Part shown: positions 52,501-59,793 of the stretch, one piece after another
Layout of the letters: every line of letters starts with the position of its first letter
Position numbering within the stretch: position 1 is the stretch's first letter
NCBI RefSeq assembly: GCF_964355755.1
Contig: NC_092674.1
Span: 23,836,001-23,896,000, forward strand
DNA: 60,000 bases
DNA from: Antedon mediterranea
Lineage: Eukaryota > Echinodermata > Crinoidea > Comatulida > Antedonidae
Direction of reading: 5' to 3'
Translations under genes and position numbers: made by a program
The notes under the pieces: generated by a model
What the model saw: the letters and a program-made list of their open reading frames with translations, nothing else
Database searches by the model: none
What the model was told of the DNA's origin: nothing

Positions 52501-53156
52501 AGGCAGAGCCTAAGACAAGACATTTTCTGTAGTTTAAAACTTACAAAGGGCATGCTATTTAATATCTCGGACCATTTTACGCTTTTTGGACAAATATTTC
52601 AGTTATTGTACTAAAACATAATTGTTGCTTACTAGGTACAACCAGGCTCGTTAGATGATGATTTAGAAAGTGCCACCATTGCAGAGCAAACAAATGCCGT
52701 AGTAAAACAGCTACAGCAATGCGAAGAGAAGATGGACAACAAGACTACTGCATTGGCCAACATCAAAGCCTCTGCTAATCCAGATGCCAAGGTAGGTAGA
52801 CTTAAGAAGGTAGCAAGGCCTCAAACCTGTGATGATATTTTTCTCTTTAGTACGGTAAACTTAACTGCTCAGCCGTTTGACTCACTCATTCTGTTGTGTA
52901 TATGTGCGCTTTATTGTTGCTACTCAACAGTCTTGAATATAAGCCTACTTATCAAGCAGAACAACCAAGTTTGATTGTTAGTCGATAAGAACTTTTTCTA
53001 ATCTTATTTTTCATATTTTATCAGATGCAGGAGACATTAGAGCAAGAGATTGAAATGATGAGGGTTGAACGACGTCAATTTGAACTTTACATTGAAAGAA
53101 CTGATCTATGGTGTGAACATATCGGTAAATGGAGAACAGATATATGCAGTGTAGAG
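40331..53156 (+). CDS. SNX25: Sorting nexin 25-like protein (spliced, 3' part not found)
   Basis: Fourteen exons join in one frame, all with GT-AG borders and matching phases, and give 668 aa (listed separately). Order: an N-terminal membrane segment, a basic stretch, the PXA domain (exons 2-8), a Lys/Gly-rich linker, an RGS domain (exons 9-12) and a coiled coil (exons 13-14). SNX25 proteins then have PX and nexin-C domains. These were not found up to 60000, so the gene probably continues beyond the window. Family members sit on endosomal or ER membranes, bind phosphoinositides through PX, and carry an RGS fold; SNX25 has been linked to TGF-beta receptor degradation. SNX13 and SNX14 share the plan, so SNX25 rather than a sister is my best fit, not proof. 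A minisatellite, a Helitron and many MITEs lie in the introns. Confidence 0.88.
40716..40921. mobile_element. MITE with CCAGTGGC ends
   Basis: Starts CCAGTGGCTTAACGGCTATG and ends TGCGTTATGCCAATG; it matches 10572-10742 in inverted orientation. Confidence 0.5.
41039..41120 (+). CDS. SNX25: SNX25 exon 2: basic stretch and start of PXA
   Basis: 82 bp. Encodes EMRTRKKKKQKRRG followed by VVISRAMDKAIKE. The acceptor is TTTTACTAG; the donor splits a codon in phase 1. The basic cluster fits the cytosolic side of the membrane anchor. Confidence 0.82.
41217..41375. mobile_element. MITE, CTGTCTACACTAT family
   Basis: Left end TTCTGTCTACACTATCAAAC, core GTGCCCAAATATGGTAGT and GGCACATCACA, right end TTGTGTAGAC, partly eroded. 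Confidence 0.65.
41858..43698. mobile_element. MITE with TTTCGCAACCTTACGAATAC ends, split by Helitron 3
   Basis: Left end AATAGGGAGGTTTCGCAACC, then TTACGAATACGATAACG. The right end is its inverted relative (CGTTATTGTATTCGTAAG, then CGAAACCTCTCTATT). About 500 bp of element DNA remain around the Helitron. Confidence 0.65.
42100..43427 (+). mobile_element. Non-autonomous Helitron 3
   Basis: Starts TCTATATATAAATTTACG after A and ends with the hairpin GGTACGCGAGCGAAGCGAGC, GTACC and ATCTAG before T. It lies in SNX25 intron 2 inside an older MITE. 1328 bp; no Rep-helicase. An internal direct duplication of ACTGTGAATACTGTTAGATG lies near 42700-42780. Confidence 0.85.
43960..44250 (+). mobile_element. 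3' end of a truncated LINE
   Basis: Encodes the typical LINE tail MWNELPSVIREQTT and FKKVLKTHLFPKK, stops, and ends with AAAGCGCTATATAAATAAA and TAA repeats. This is a 5'-truncated copy in SNX25 intron 2. Confidence 0.75.
44462..44546 (+). CDS. SNX25: SNX25 exon 3: PXA
   Basis: 85 bp. Encodes VFDLVVQDFIMVWYQDLGKD and YGTFISAVE, the WYxxL core of PXA domains. The acceptor is TTTTTATTTGCAG; the donor GTAAGT follows GTGGA in phase 2. Confidence 0.9.
44753..44896. mobile_element. MITE, CTGTCTACACTAT family
   Basis: Ends CCCTGTCTACACTATCAAAC and TTTGATAGTGCAGACAGAGC, with the core in reverse orientation. Confidence 0.7.
45052..45109 (+). CDS. SNX25: SNX25 exon 4: PXA
   Basis: 58 bp. Encodes DDMWELITNLLKRLQKVDM. 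The acceptor is GTTTTTCAG; the donor is ATG then GTACTG. Confidence 0.85.
45648..46682. mobile_element. hAT-like transposon with 8-bp target duplication
   Basis: Inverted ends CAGAGCCATATATATAACG and TTATATATGGCTCTG, flanked on both sides by ATCTCTGG (45640-45647 and 46683-46690). An 8-bp duplication and CAG-type ends fit the hAT group. 1035 bp, no transposase frame seen. The copy at 59794 shows the uninterrupted target. Confidence 0.85.
46790..46856 (+). pseudogene. Degenerate tRNA-like sequence
   Basis: AAGTGGTCTAATGGTTAGGA, then a 7-base gap where the anticodon stem should be, then GTTTCGAGTTCGAAGCTTGG. B box GTTCGAAGC is recognisable. It cannot fold as a full tRNA. Confidence 0.6.
46994..47067 (+). 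CDS. SNX25: SNX25 exon 5: PXA
   Basis: 74 bp. Encodes VRFMALDVTDKLCEHFRELR and ETSP. The acceptor is TTTTAAACAG; the donor GTAAAA splits a codon in phase 2. Confidence 0.88.
47193..47310. mobile_element. MITE, CTGTCTACACTAT family (shortest complete copy)
   Basis: Perfectly inverted ends CTTAAGCTCTGTCTA and TAGACAGAGCTTAAG; a TTAA at each border could be the target site. Confidence 0.72.
47426..47604 (+). CDS. SNX25: SNX25 exon 6: PXA
   Basis: 179 bp. Encodes NLVEGTVKPFHLHPCL, EFLREAIEVLLVLLLPERI and SETARHLIREIITCS. The acceptor is TCTTTTAG; the donor is GTACGA. Confidence 0.92.
47760..47842. mobile_element. Partial MITE, CTGTCTACACTAT family
   Basis: TGTGATGTGACATCATG, GGCCACATCACAC and the end TATAGTGTAGACAGACC. 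Confidence 0.55.
47883..48069 (+). CDS. SNX25: SNX25 exon 7: PXA
   Basis: 187 bp. Encodes IKPAIDTLCSPSYVNN, HLEYREQLAKKHNRNYMYS and YEDFIKLINSCNDTQELQQI. The acceptor is TTGTCTTTCAG. The donor GTTTTG is unusually weak. Confidence 0.9.
48221..48790. repeat. Minisatellite of 27-bp units, 21 copies
   Basis: Unit GGGAGGCCAAATGGGG then TAACATTTTAT, with some 29-bp forms that have AAATAAAGGG. Units 3-4-5, 8-9-10 and 13-14-15 repeat the same order of variants (TAACTTTTTAT, then TAATAATTTAT, then a unit starting AGGAGG), so a five-unit higher-order repeat exists. It ends about 20 bp before the acceptor of SNX25 exon 8. Confidence 0.93.
48809..48956 (+). CDS. SNX25: SNX25 exon 8: end of PXA and linker
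   Basis: 148 bp. Encodes YHILTEIMQATNIQNMKKAK and a Lys/Gly/Ser-rich linker with KGTGKGELLKARNLKRYLNQ. The acceptor TACTTTTTCAG follows the minisatellite; the donor is GTGAAC. Confidence 0.88.
49663..49868 (+). CDS. SNX25: SNX25 exon 9: linker and RGS start
   Basis: 206 bp. Encodes CRFAKAHCERRIRLVGGPE, YHRYFHSTGDED, then MLVLLEDIFQDKEALKYF and SSFLKKEGKDDLL, the first RGS helices. The donor falls inside TA-GTAGGT: unspliced reading would hit a TAG at once. Confidence 0.9.
50098..50137 (+). CDS. SNX25: SNX25 exon 10: RGS microexon
   Basis: 40 bp. Completes the split Tyr and encodes FWKAVEKLKTTKK, the FW of the RGS helix 4 region. The acceptor is TTTCATGCAG; the donor is GTAAGA. Confidence 0.88.
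50287..50403 (+). CDS. SNX25: SNX25 exon 11: RGS
   Basis: 117 bp. Encodes RDQHKVANDLYQVYVATTS and AVNLDKLLVKQMQAYLIGNK, the central RGS helices. Acceptor TATTTTTCAG, donor GTAAGT. Confidence 0.92.
50491..50658. mobile_element. MITE with TTGGTTCCCACTA-type ends
   Basis: Left TTGGTCCCGACTGGGAAGC and right GTCGTAGTGGGAACCAA are inverted. Inside, AAGCGCAACACAAGCAAC is inverted as GTTGTGTTGCGCTT. Same family as 56387-56543. Confidence 0.55.
51027..51159. mobile_element. MITE, CTGTCTACACTAT family
   Basis: Ends GTTCTGTCTACACTAACAAA and TTTGATAGTGTAGACAGAGC, with core GCACAAATATGGTAGTGC and ATGGGCACATCACA. Confidence 0.7.
51271..51570 (+). CDS. SNX25: SNX25 exon 12: RGS end and linker
   Basis: 300 bp. 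Encodes GPEAFYEAQNKVYELLDEEY and FPSFLLSENYTQF, the RGS C terminus, then an acidic and Pro-rich linker to EDEEQMFKM. An internal TTG-GTGAGT at 51444 could act as an alternative donor, skipping 42 codons in frame. Confidence 0.88.
52136..52280. mobile_element. MITE with CCAGTGGCGTAACG end
   Basis: Starts CCAGTGGCGTAACGTATC; the other end has GGGTTTAGCCAGTGAACGCT and GTTGCGGCC, partly eroded. Same family as 10572-10742. Confidence 0.5.
52380..52513. mobile_element. MITE, CTGTCTACACTAT family
   Basis: Core GATGATGTCATATCACTACC and right end GTTTGATAGTGTAGGCAGAG; the left end is eroded. Confidence 0.62.
52636..52791 (+). CDS. SNX25: SNX25 exon 13: coiled coil
   Basis: 156 bp. Encodes VQPGSLDDDLESATIAEQ, VVKQLQQCEEKMDNKTTAL and KASANPDAK. 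Acceptor TTGCTTACTAG, donor GTAGGT. Confidence 0.88.
53025..53156 (+). CDS. SNX25: SNX25 exon 14: coiled coil before PX
   Basis: 132 bp. Encodes MQETLEQEIEMMRVERRQF, ELYIERTDLWCEHIGKWR and TDICSVE. The acceptor is TATTTTATCAG; the donor GTAAAT is phase 0. It ends just where the PX domain should begin; no later exon was found. Confidence 0.88.
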
Positions 53157-53836
53157 GTAAATCATATTTATACAATATTTTTCTCATCTTAAGGTTTAGT
53201 AAAGCACAAAAAAAAAACACTTTACAGTACCTCCATTTAAATGTCTTTTTTTAAAACATATTTATTATCAGATATTTTAAAGGCAGAAAAAATCTTTAAA
53301 AAAAACCACAGTGAAACTCAAGTAACTTTTTATTCAATTCCTTTATTGCATTTTACAAATATGCACATAATTTTGCATGATTTACCAATAATGGAACATC
53401 ATAGTTTCATTGGTTCCAGATGGAGGAAAATGAAAATAACAATAGTCCATGTGGCTCAAATCCAAGTTTCATTTTCAATTCTCATCATCTAAAGTTTGTG
53501 CTGATAATATGTGCAGTGTGAGTTGGCAGGTCTCTTAATAAATATGTAAAATAATATCAAGGTTAAGTAATATGATTTTCCAATTAAAAAAAAAGTTTTC
53601 TTGTATCGCATGCGCAAGATTCGTATTGATAAAACTCTTTCAAAAGGGTTGTTTGATATTTAAGTCCAAAAAAAGCTAAAATATTCAACGTTGCAATTGG
53701 GAAGAGTTCTTCTAATTGTATTGTATCTAGGATCCTTGGTGAAATATGTCACAATTTTGCATAACATCTTTTAAAAAATATTCTTGTAATTTTGAGTCTT
53801 TGTATTCGCAAAAACAAAGCAATGCAATTTCCCAAT

Positions 53837-53842
53837 TTTATT
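53837..53842 (-). promoter_or_regulatory. Polyadenylation signal of the C1q gene
   Basis: AATAAA on the - strand, about 45 bp after the stop codon of the collagen-C1q gene. Confidence 0.55.
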
Positions 53843-53887
53843 TGTATTCATGCTTGTCATAAAAAATCATCTTCAAAAAAAGAATTT

Positions 53888-55255
53888 TTAATCGGGGTAA
53901 AGCAGAAATCCAGAAAAGCTAGGATATTTACTCCCGTCGCTGTAAAGAAACTTTTTGAATGGTTGAATCCAAACCTCATCACCGACCTTCAAATTTAGAA
54001 TACCGATGTTCGTAGACGTTGCATAAGGACTTGAACCATCACTACGAGTTCCAAGTTGAAATGCGCCGTTGCGCATTAAGTAAAGACCGGCTTCTTCTCC
54101 AGGTCTTGATGTTTTCATCGCCATAAACGAGAAGACATACGTGCCTGGAATACGTACCGTGAATGTCCCTGTATCGCTGTTGTAGTCATTTCCAATATTG
54201 GTTATTATAAGGTTATATTTCACAGATTTCGTTGTAGATATTCTTCCTCTGAAGTTTGTTAAGACAACTGAAAATGCAGATTTTTTCATGTCTTTTGTGT
54301 AATTACCTGGGTTTCCTTGTAGCCCCATGCTGCCCTTTTCACCTTTTAGTCCCATTGGTCCAATGCTACCAAGTAAGCACTCTCCTTTGGGACCTTGTGG
54401 GCCTACTGGGCCAGGAGGTCCTGGTATAAGTGTTGAAATTTGACCTGTAGACCCACTAGTTACCCCAGGTAATCCTGGTACTCCGGGTTCACCTTTTTGA
54501 CCCGTGGAACCTGTCGGACCAGGAATACTTATACCATTTGTTCCGTTGAACCCTGCAAAACCTCTTGGACCTTGATGGCCTACAGCTCCTGTTAGTCCTC
54601 TTTCACCCTTCTGCCCAGTTATACCAGGCATACCAGGTAGTCCTGTCATACCTGTGGCATTGAAGCCTGAAGGACCTCTGAAACCTTGTGGGCCTATATC
54701 ACCAGGCATGCCCATATCTCCCTTGTCACCTTTTTGTCCTACATCACCAGGAATACCTATACCATTTGTTCCATTAAAACCAGCAGGGCCTCTTGGACCG
54801 ACAGGTCCTAGGTCACCAGGTATGCCTTTATCACCTTTCTGTCCAATCGAGCCTGCATCACCACGTATACCTATTCCATTTGTGCCATTTAAACCTGTAA
54901 AGCCTCTTGGACCTGGTGGGCCTGGAGGGCCTGAGATGCCTTGTTGGCCTGATGGACCACTTGGACCGGGCTCACCCATGTCCCCCTTCTCACCTTGTGT
55001 ACCAGGAATTCCAGGAATGCCTGCGGACCCTGGGACACCCGGAACACCAGGAATACTGCAGGTATCAGAAGGATATAATGGTGCTGTTGGAACTGCAGGT
55101 AGCGTGGTTGTTATCGCTTCTGTAGTTGGTGTTTGTTCCGTAGTTTCATTGTCTTTTACATTTTCAATCTTTGGCGTGGTTTGTCCTGATGATAGAATGA
55201 CTAAAGTGACTATATATGCAAAAAGAAAGTATTCCTTCAGTAAGATCCTTGCCAT
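53888..55255 (-). CDS. Secreted collagen-like protein with C-terminal C1q domain
   Basis: An intronless frame of 455 aa. Residues 1-25 form a signal peptide (FAYIVTLVILSSG core). About 26-68 is a Thr/Pro-rich linker with a Cys at 66 that could link chains. About 70-315 are Gly-X-Y triplets with regular interruptions at FNGTNGIGI-like units. About 326-455 is a C1q fold (AFSVVLTNF, GTFTVRIPGTYVFSFMA, GDEVWIQP, SFSGFLLYPD). Such proteins trimerise through C1q and collagen and serve as secreted recognition or matrix proteins; an immune role is plausible but inferred. The gene lies opposite to SNX25 and probably within one of its introns. Confidence 0.92.
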   Translation of the reverse strand: MARILLKEYFLFAYIVTLVILSSGQTTPKIENVKDNETTEQTPTTEAITTTLPAVPTAPLYPSDTCSIPGVPGVPGSAGIPGIPGTQGEKGDMGEPGPSGPSGQQGISGPPGPPGPRGFTGLNGTNGIGIRGDAGSIGQKGDKGIPGDLGPVGPRGPAGFNGTNGIGIPGDVGQKGDKGDMGMPGDIGPQGFRGPSGFNATGMTGLPGMPGITGQKGERGLTGAVGHQGPRGFAGFNGTNGISIPGPTGSTGQKGEPGVPGLPGVTSGSTGQISTLIPGPPGPVGPQGPKGECLLGSIGPMGLKGEKGSMGLQGNPGNYTKDMKKSAFSVVLTNFRGRISTTKSVKYNLIITNIGNDYNSDTGTFTVRIPGTYVFSFMAMKTSRPGEEAGLYLMRNGAFQLGTRSDGSSPYATSTNIGILNLKVGDEVWIQPFKKFLYSDGSKYPSFSGFLLYPD

Positions 55256-55536
55256 GATATAATGTTAATCAATCTAAAAAGCAAAAAAAAAAGGAAATAT
55301 ATTGTATATATCAAACATCTTATAGGATTTACAGTAAAACAAAAATAAAATTAATCATTTCTTTTTTTGGAAATAAATATTTTATGGTTGATTGGTTCTA
55401 TGATGTTGTTGTAATGGTATGACATGATTATTTATCTTTGATAGATTTATTTATTTGGAAAAATATATCTATTCTTTATCTTTTTCTCTTTTTTCACTTG
55501 TACAATTACATCCAGCATGTTACAGTGTGTACTAAT

Positions 55537-56232
55537 CAGGGGCGGATTTAGGGGGGAGGGGCTGCCCCGGACCCCCTTTTGTAATATTATGCACCCATTT
55601 ACATACGATTTTACAAGAAAAGCGGGGAAATTCAACATTAAAGATCATTAAAATCTTAAATTTTTTTAAAAGTTGAACTTGGTTCATTCACGTTACGATC
55701 GGTAAAACTGACTGACCAATCAAATAGTTCATAAATTACGTCATCAATTTGTGAAAAAATACGTACGCGCTGACAATTCTTGATTTTTTGCAACACGACA
55801 ATGTTTTTTGTACTCTTTTAAAGTCTGATATTTCAAATTTTATTATAAAAACAATTTACTTTAATGTTTGTTTTTAGTGTAAAGACTAGATTAAGATATC
55901 AGCGAAAACATGTCCTAGGCCGGCTGGGTTGAAGCATCAAAACCTGTAACTTTTTCAATTTTGACACGGGCCCGGCTGCTGCACGTGACCGACCTTGGCT
56001 TTGCAAAACTTCACGTCCATGTGTCCCAGCAACGTCGAAAGAACCAAGCAAGCATTAACGATCGCGTAAAAAATGTGTCAAAATTGGCGACGGGAAAACA
56101 GGCTTTAGGCGCACACAAAAAACCATTTCCGTATATTTTAAATATTTAAAAATATGGTCTATAAAACCCACTATATTCAGATAATTATAGAATCGACTGG
56201 CCAAAATGCCTCAGATGCTATCTCCGCCCCTG
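55537..56232. mobile_element. Inverted-repeat transposon relic, CAGGGGCGG ends
   Basis: Starts CAGGGGCGGATTTAGG and ends CTCCGCCCCTG, flanked by CTAAT on both sides (55532-55536 and 56233-56237). 696 bp, no transposase frame. CAGGGGCGG ends are common among non-autonomous hAT elements, but the visible duplication is only 5 bp. Confidence 0.68.
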
Positions 56233-56386
56233 CTAATGGTCTTAGAGAGTAAAACTCCCTTACCACTAAAATCGTTTTTTACATTTTTGTAAAATTGTTA
56301 ACTATTATAATTGTTTATAAAACTGAATACGATTATTAATTATAATATTTAGGTAAGATTAGTTTCAGACCACAGATTGAGTGATT

Positions 56387-56543
56387 AAGCTTGGTTCCCA
56401 CTAGGACACAATGCAAAGACAGCCGCAACGCAAGCAAATTGACCAATCAAAAGCAATGGATTATACGAACTGCAGCTTGTGATTGGTCTGTTTGCTTGCG
56501 AATTTCGTCCTTGCATTGCGTCCTCTAGTGGAAACCAAACTTT
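56387..56543. mobile_element. MITE with AAGCTTGGTTCCCACTAGG ends
   Basis: Left AAGCTTGGTTCCCACTAGG, right CCTCTAGTGGAAACCAAAC. The inside is also inverted: CAATGCAAAGACAGC and TTGCGTCCTT-type words, and TTGACCAATCA against TGATTGGTCTG. Confidence 0.65.
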
Positions 56544-56573
56544 AAATTCTGTTTGTAGAAAATTACCATTAAG

Positions 56574-56697
56574 TTTTGTTTACACTATCAAACTAGTTTA
56601 ACAAAAAAAAGTATGATGTGCCCAAATATGGCGGTGATGTGCCCAAATATAGTAGTGGTATGACATCATCACATCTATATATGTAGACAAGGCTTTA
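56574..56697. mobile_element. MITE, CTGTCTACACTAT family
   Basis: Left end TTTTGTTTACACTATCAAAC, core GTGCCCAAATATGGCGGTG and ATGACATCATCAC; the right end is shortened to TGTAGACAAGGC. Confidence 0.65.
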
Positions 56698-57114
56698 TTT
56701 TCTAAGGACTCACCTGTAAAAATGTTTAATTTTCTACCATATCCAGTTATATCTTGAAATCCGAGAAACGAAACAATACCTTTCTCTTTCAATGTCAATA
56801 CCAAACTGAAGGGTTACTTTAAAATGTAATAAATAATGTAATCCCAACAATCTGGAATCCATTTTCCGTACGGATATCTGCTGCCAAGTCGTGGATGAAT
56901 GTTTCCGTCACATCTTATTATCATCTTTCATTTTCATTTACTTTCTATTTTGAAAACACCTGGAATTAGTTTTATTACTTTTTTGTTGCATGAAAAAAAA
57001 TGTGTGGCATGAACATTCAGTGTGTATTAAGATCAGCCGCATTGCATGTGGCTGTTAAAAATAAGCTAAAATGCAGCTAATGGAAAAAGGCAATGATATT
57101 GAGACAGGTAGAAT

Positions 57115-57345
57115 TAGCTTGAAAATATTAAGCCAATGAAGTAAGCATTTTATATTAAGCCAATGAGAATAAGTCAATAAGCCAATCCAATGGAAATAAG
57201 TTAATGAGAACCAGCCAATGGGAATAGTTTAAAAAGAATAATTAAATAATATAAGCCAATCATGATAAGCGAATGAGAATTATGCAAGAGAATAATAGTA
57301 AGCCAATGAAAATAATGTAATGAATAAGTCAATAAGAATACATGA
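57115..57345. repeat. Irregular CCAAT-containing repeat array
   Basis: AAGCCAATGAGAATAAG and variants (AGTCAATAAG, AGTTAATGAG, ACCAGCCAATGGG) recur about twelve times with spacings of roughly 14-20 bp. Confidence 0.6.
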
Positions 57346-57379
57346 TATATTTACTATATCCTCCATGTTTTGACATATC

Positions 57380-59320
57380 AGAGTGTGTTTTGAATCTAAG
57401 GCTTTGATTTTATATCCCTTGGTATTCTATTGTGGTAAATCTGACTTCGAAAATAAAATAGCAATTGAGATCAAATCTAATGAAAAGTCTTTTTGGAGGT
57501 ATCTCAGTTCTCAGATCAATATAAAGTCTGGTATACCCAACTTAACTGATAGTAATGGAAGGCATGTGTCTGATGAAGGATAAGGCTGAGTTGCTAAACA
57601 CGTTTTTTAGTAGTGTATTTGTCGATGAAAATTTTTCGAATGTACCGGCTATTGATGACATTTCAGAGGATTTTTTATCTCAAGTTGACTTTCCTTGTGA
57701 CGAAATCTTAAATATTTTATCAACGTTGAATATTACTAAAACAGCTGGACCTGATGGTATTCACCCACGCATCTTAGTCGAACTAAAGGATATCATTTGC
57801 TATCCCCTCCATATTATTTTTACGAAATTGTTTCAAGAAGGAGCCGTCCCTAATAGTTGGAAACGGGCTACAGTGGTACCGATTTTTAAAAAAGGAGTGA
57901 AGTCTGACCCAAGCAACTATAGACCTGTGAGTTTAACTTCGGTAGTTGGTAAAATTATGGAGAGAATTATCAGGAAGGAATTATTGGACTTTCTTGAACA
58001 TCACTCACTTATTTGTTATGAGCAATTTGGTTTCCGGCAAGGTCGTTCTTGTGCTTTACAATTACTTGATGTTCTTGAAAACTGGTTTTCTTATTTTGAT
58101 AATCAGGATTGTTTTGATTGTATCTACCTTGACTACAAGAAGGCTTTCGATAGTGTGCCTCATCATAGACTCCTTCTGAAAATGAGTGCATTGGGTATTA
58201 GAGGTAAACTTCTAAAATGGTTTCAAGAATTTCTTAACGATAGACAACAACGGGTTAGTGTCAATGGATGTGTTTCAGATTGGGCTGATGTTCGTAGTGG
58301 TATCCCGCAAGGAAGCGTCGTTGGACCTGTTCTTTTCATTATGTTTATAAATGATTTACCTTCTGTTATTTCTTCCTCTGTACGCATGTTTGCAGATGAT
58401 ACTAAATTGTATAGAGTAGTTAACACTGTGAATGATGCTCAAGTTCTACAAGAAGATTTAGAGAAAGCATGTGACTGGTCTGACAAATGGCAATTACCTT
58501 TTAACGAGGGTAAGTGCAAAGTAATGCACTTTGGGAAGAAAAACAACAAACATCTGTATGCCATGCGTGGTTTCTTATTGAATGAAGTTGATCATGAAAA
58601 AGACCTCGGTGTTACTATTGACTCTAAACTTGTTTTTAATGTACATGTGGCAGATGTAGCAATGAGAGCAAATCGGAAGTTGGGCATGGTATATCGAGCT
58701 TTCAAGTTTTTAAATATGGATGGGTTTCTTCGTTTATACAAAGCTATTATTCGTCCGACCTTGGAATACTGCAACGTTGTTTTTAACTCGCTACATTGTA
58801 AGGAGGAAGACCTATTGGAAAAAGTCCAAGAACGTGCCACCAAGCTTATTTTTTCCATTCGTCATTTACCTTATTCAGAAAGGCTGAAAATTCTCAACCT
58901 ACCTACTCTCGCATACAGAAGGCAAAGAGCTCATTTGATACAGATTTTTAAAATTTTACATGGAGTGGATAGTATTTCTGCTGATTCTTTTTTTGAGCGT
59001 GATGAAGATGTTAGAACACGTGGTCATTCTTTTAAATTAAAATTTAAGTTCTCACGCACAAATTGGATGAGGGACTCATTTGGTCGAAAAGCTATTATAT
59101 TATGGAATTCGTTATCGGAGGATGTAGTAGCTTCAAGATCAACCAATCAATTTAAGTCCGGTCTTGAACGGGCATGGTCCAACCACCCTCTTAAATTTGC
59201 GCCATATTCAAGAGTTGATGTAATTATCAAGAGGGGCTTATAGGCATAGCCTAGCCTCGACTCCGGACCCAGCATTGCTGAGCTCCGGAAACAAGTAAAC
59301 AAGTAAGTAAACAAGTAAAG
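57380..59320 (+). mobile_element. 5'-truncated non-LTR retrotransposon with a largely intact RT
   Basis: Begins within the linker upstream of the RT (FENKIAIEIKSNEKSFWRYL) and ends with repeats of AAACAAGTAA at 59290-59320, the likely 3' tail. The endonuclease is missing. One frameshift near 57570 separates the first 60 codons from the RT frame. Confidence 0.85.
57555..59243 (+). pseudogene. LINE reverse transcriptase (truncated element)
   Basis: A frame of 562 codons without stops. RT motifs in order: TAGPDGIHPRIL, VPNSWKRATVVPIFKKG, NYRPVSLTSVVGKIMERI, EQFGFRQGRSC, IYLDYKKAFDSVPHHRLL, SGIPQGSVVGPVLFIMF and MFADDTKLY (catalytic FADD). The thumb and C-terminal region end with GRKAIILWNSLSEDVV. 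It differs from the LINE at 26045 and belongs to the wider CR1/Jockey group by motif style. The RT itself could still be functional, but the endonuclease part and start are missing. Confidence 0.85.
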
Positions 59321-59520
59321 AGTTTCCATCAAAGTTCAAGCGTCATTTTTCTATTTTCTGTAACTTTATACTGTGTTAAAGTTGAAACTAAAGTTTGAAC
59401 CCTATGTATTGATAATGTATCTCTATAATCTGTTTTTTTTTTCTTTTTTTTTATGCACACTATAAATTAAATATGCATAAAATTAAATTATGTTGGAGTA
59501 CTTTTTATGCAAAATTATCC

Positions 59521-59553
<33 letters not shown>

Positions 59554-59570
59554 TTAATTATAAAACGATA
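59521..59570. repeat. TA microsatellite and TAATTAAT stretch
   Basis: About 12 TA units followed by TAATTAATTAATTATAA. Confidence 0.9.
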
Positions 59571-59603
59571 AAGATGAGGAAATCTGTGAGAATGAGAAAA
59601 AGT

Positions 59604-59675
59604 CGCCCCAACCGAGACTCGAACTCGGACCGCCTGCTTGATATGCAGATGTCCTAACCATTAGACCACTGGTCA
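59604..59675 (-). tRNA. tRNA-like sequence, acceptor 5' strand damaged
   Basis: The - strand reads CAGTGGTCTAATGGTTAGG, ACATCTGCATATCAAGC, AGGCGGTCCGAGTTCGAGTC, identical to 59925-59996 from the end of the acceptor stem on. A box and B box (GTTCGAGTC) are intact, but the first acceptor bases are replaced (TGACC instead of GCCCC). Probably a pseudo-tRNA in a repeat. Confidence 0.5.
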
Positions 59676-59793
59676 AATTAATTAATTAAATTTCAGTATA
59701 TCACCGGGCGGTTTAGAATTAATGTTCTTTGCCTGATTTGTTTATATATATAAAAGTATCTCTTCGGAGATCCCGCCTCGTGAATAAAAATGT

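Noticed and set aside
54654-55262. A 202-codon Pro-rich frame on the + strand
   Set aside because: It is the antisense shadow of the collagen Gly-X-Y repeats.
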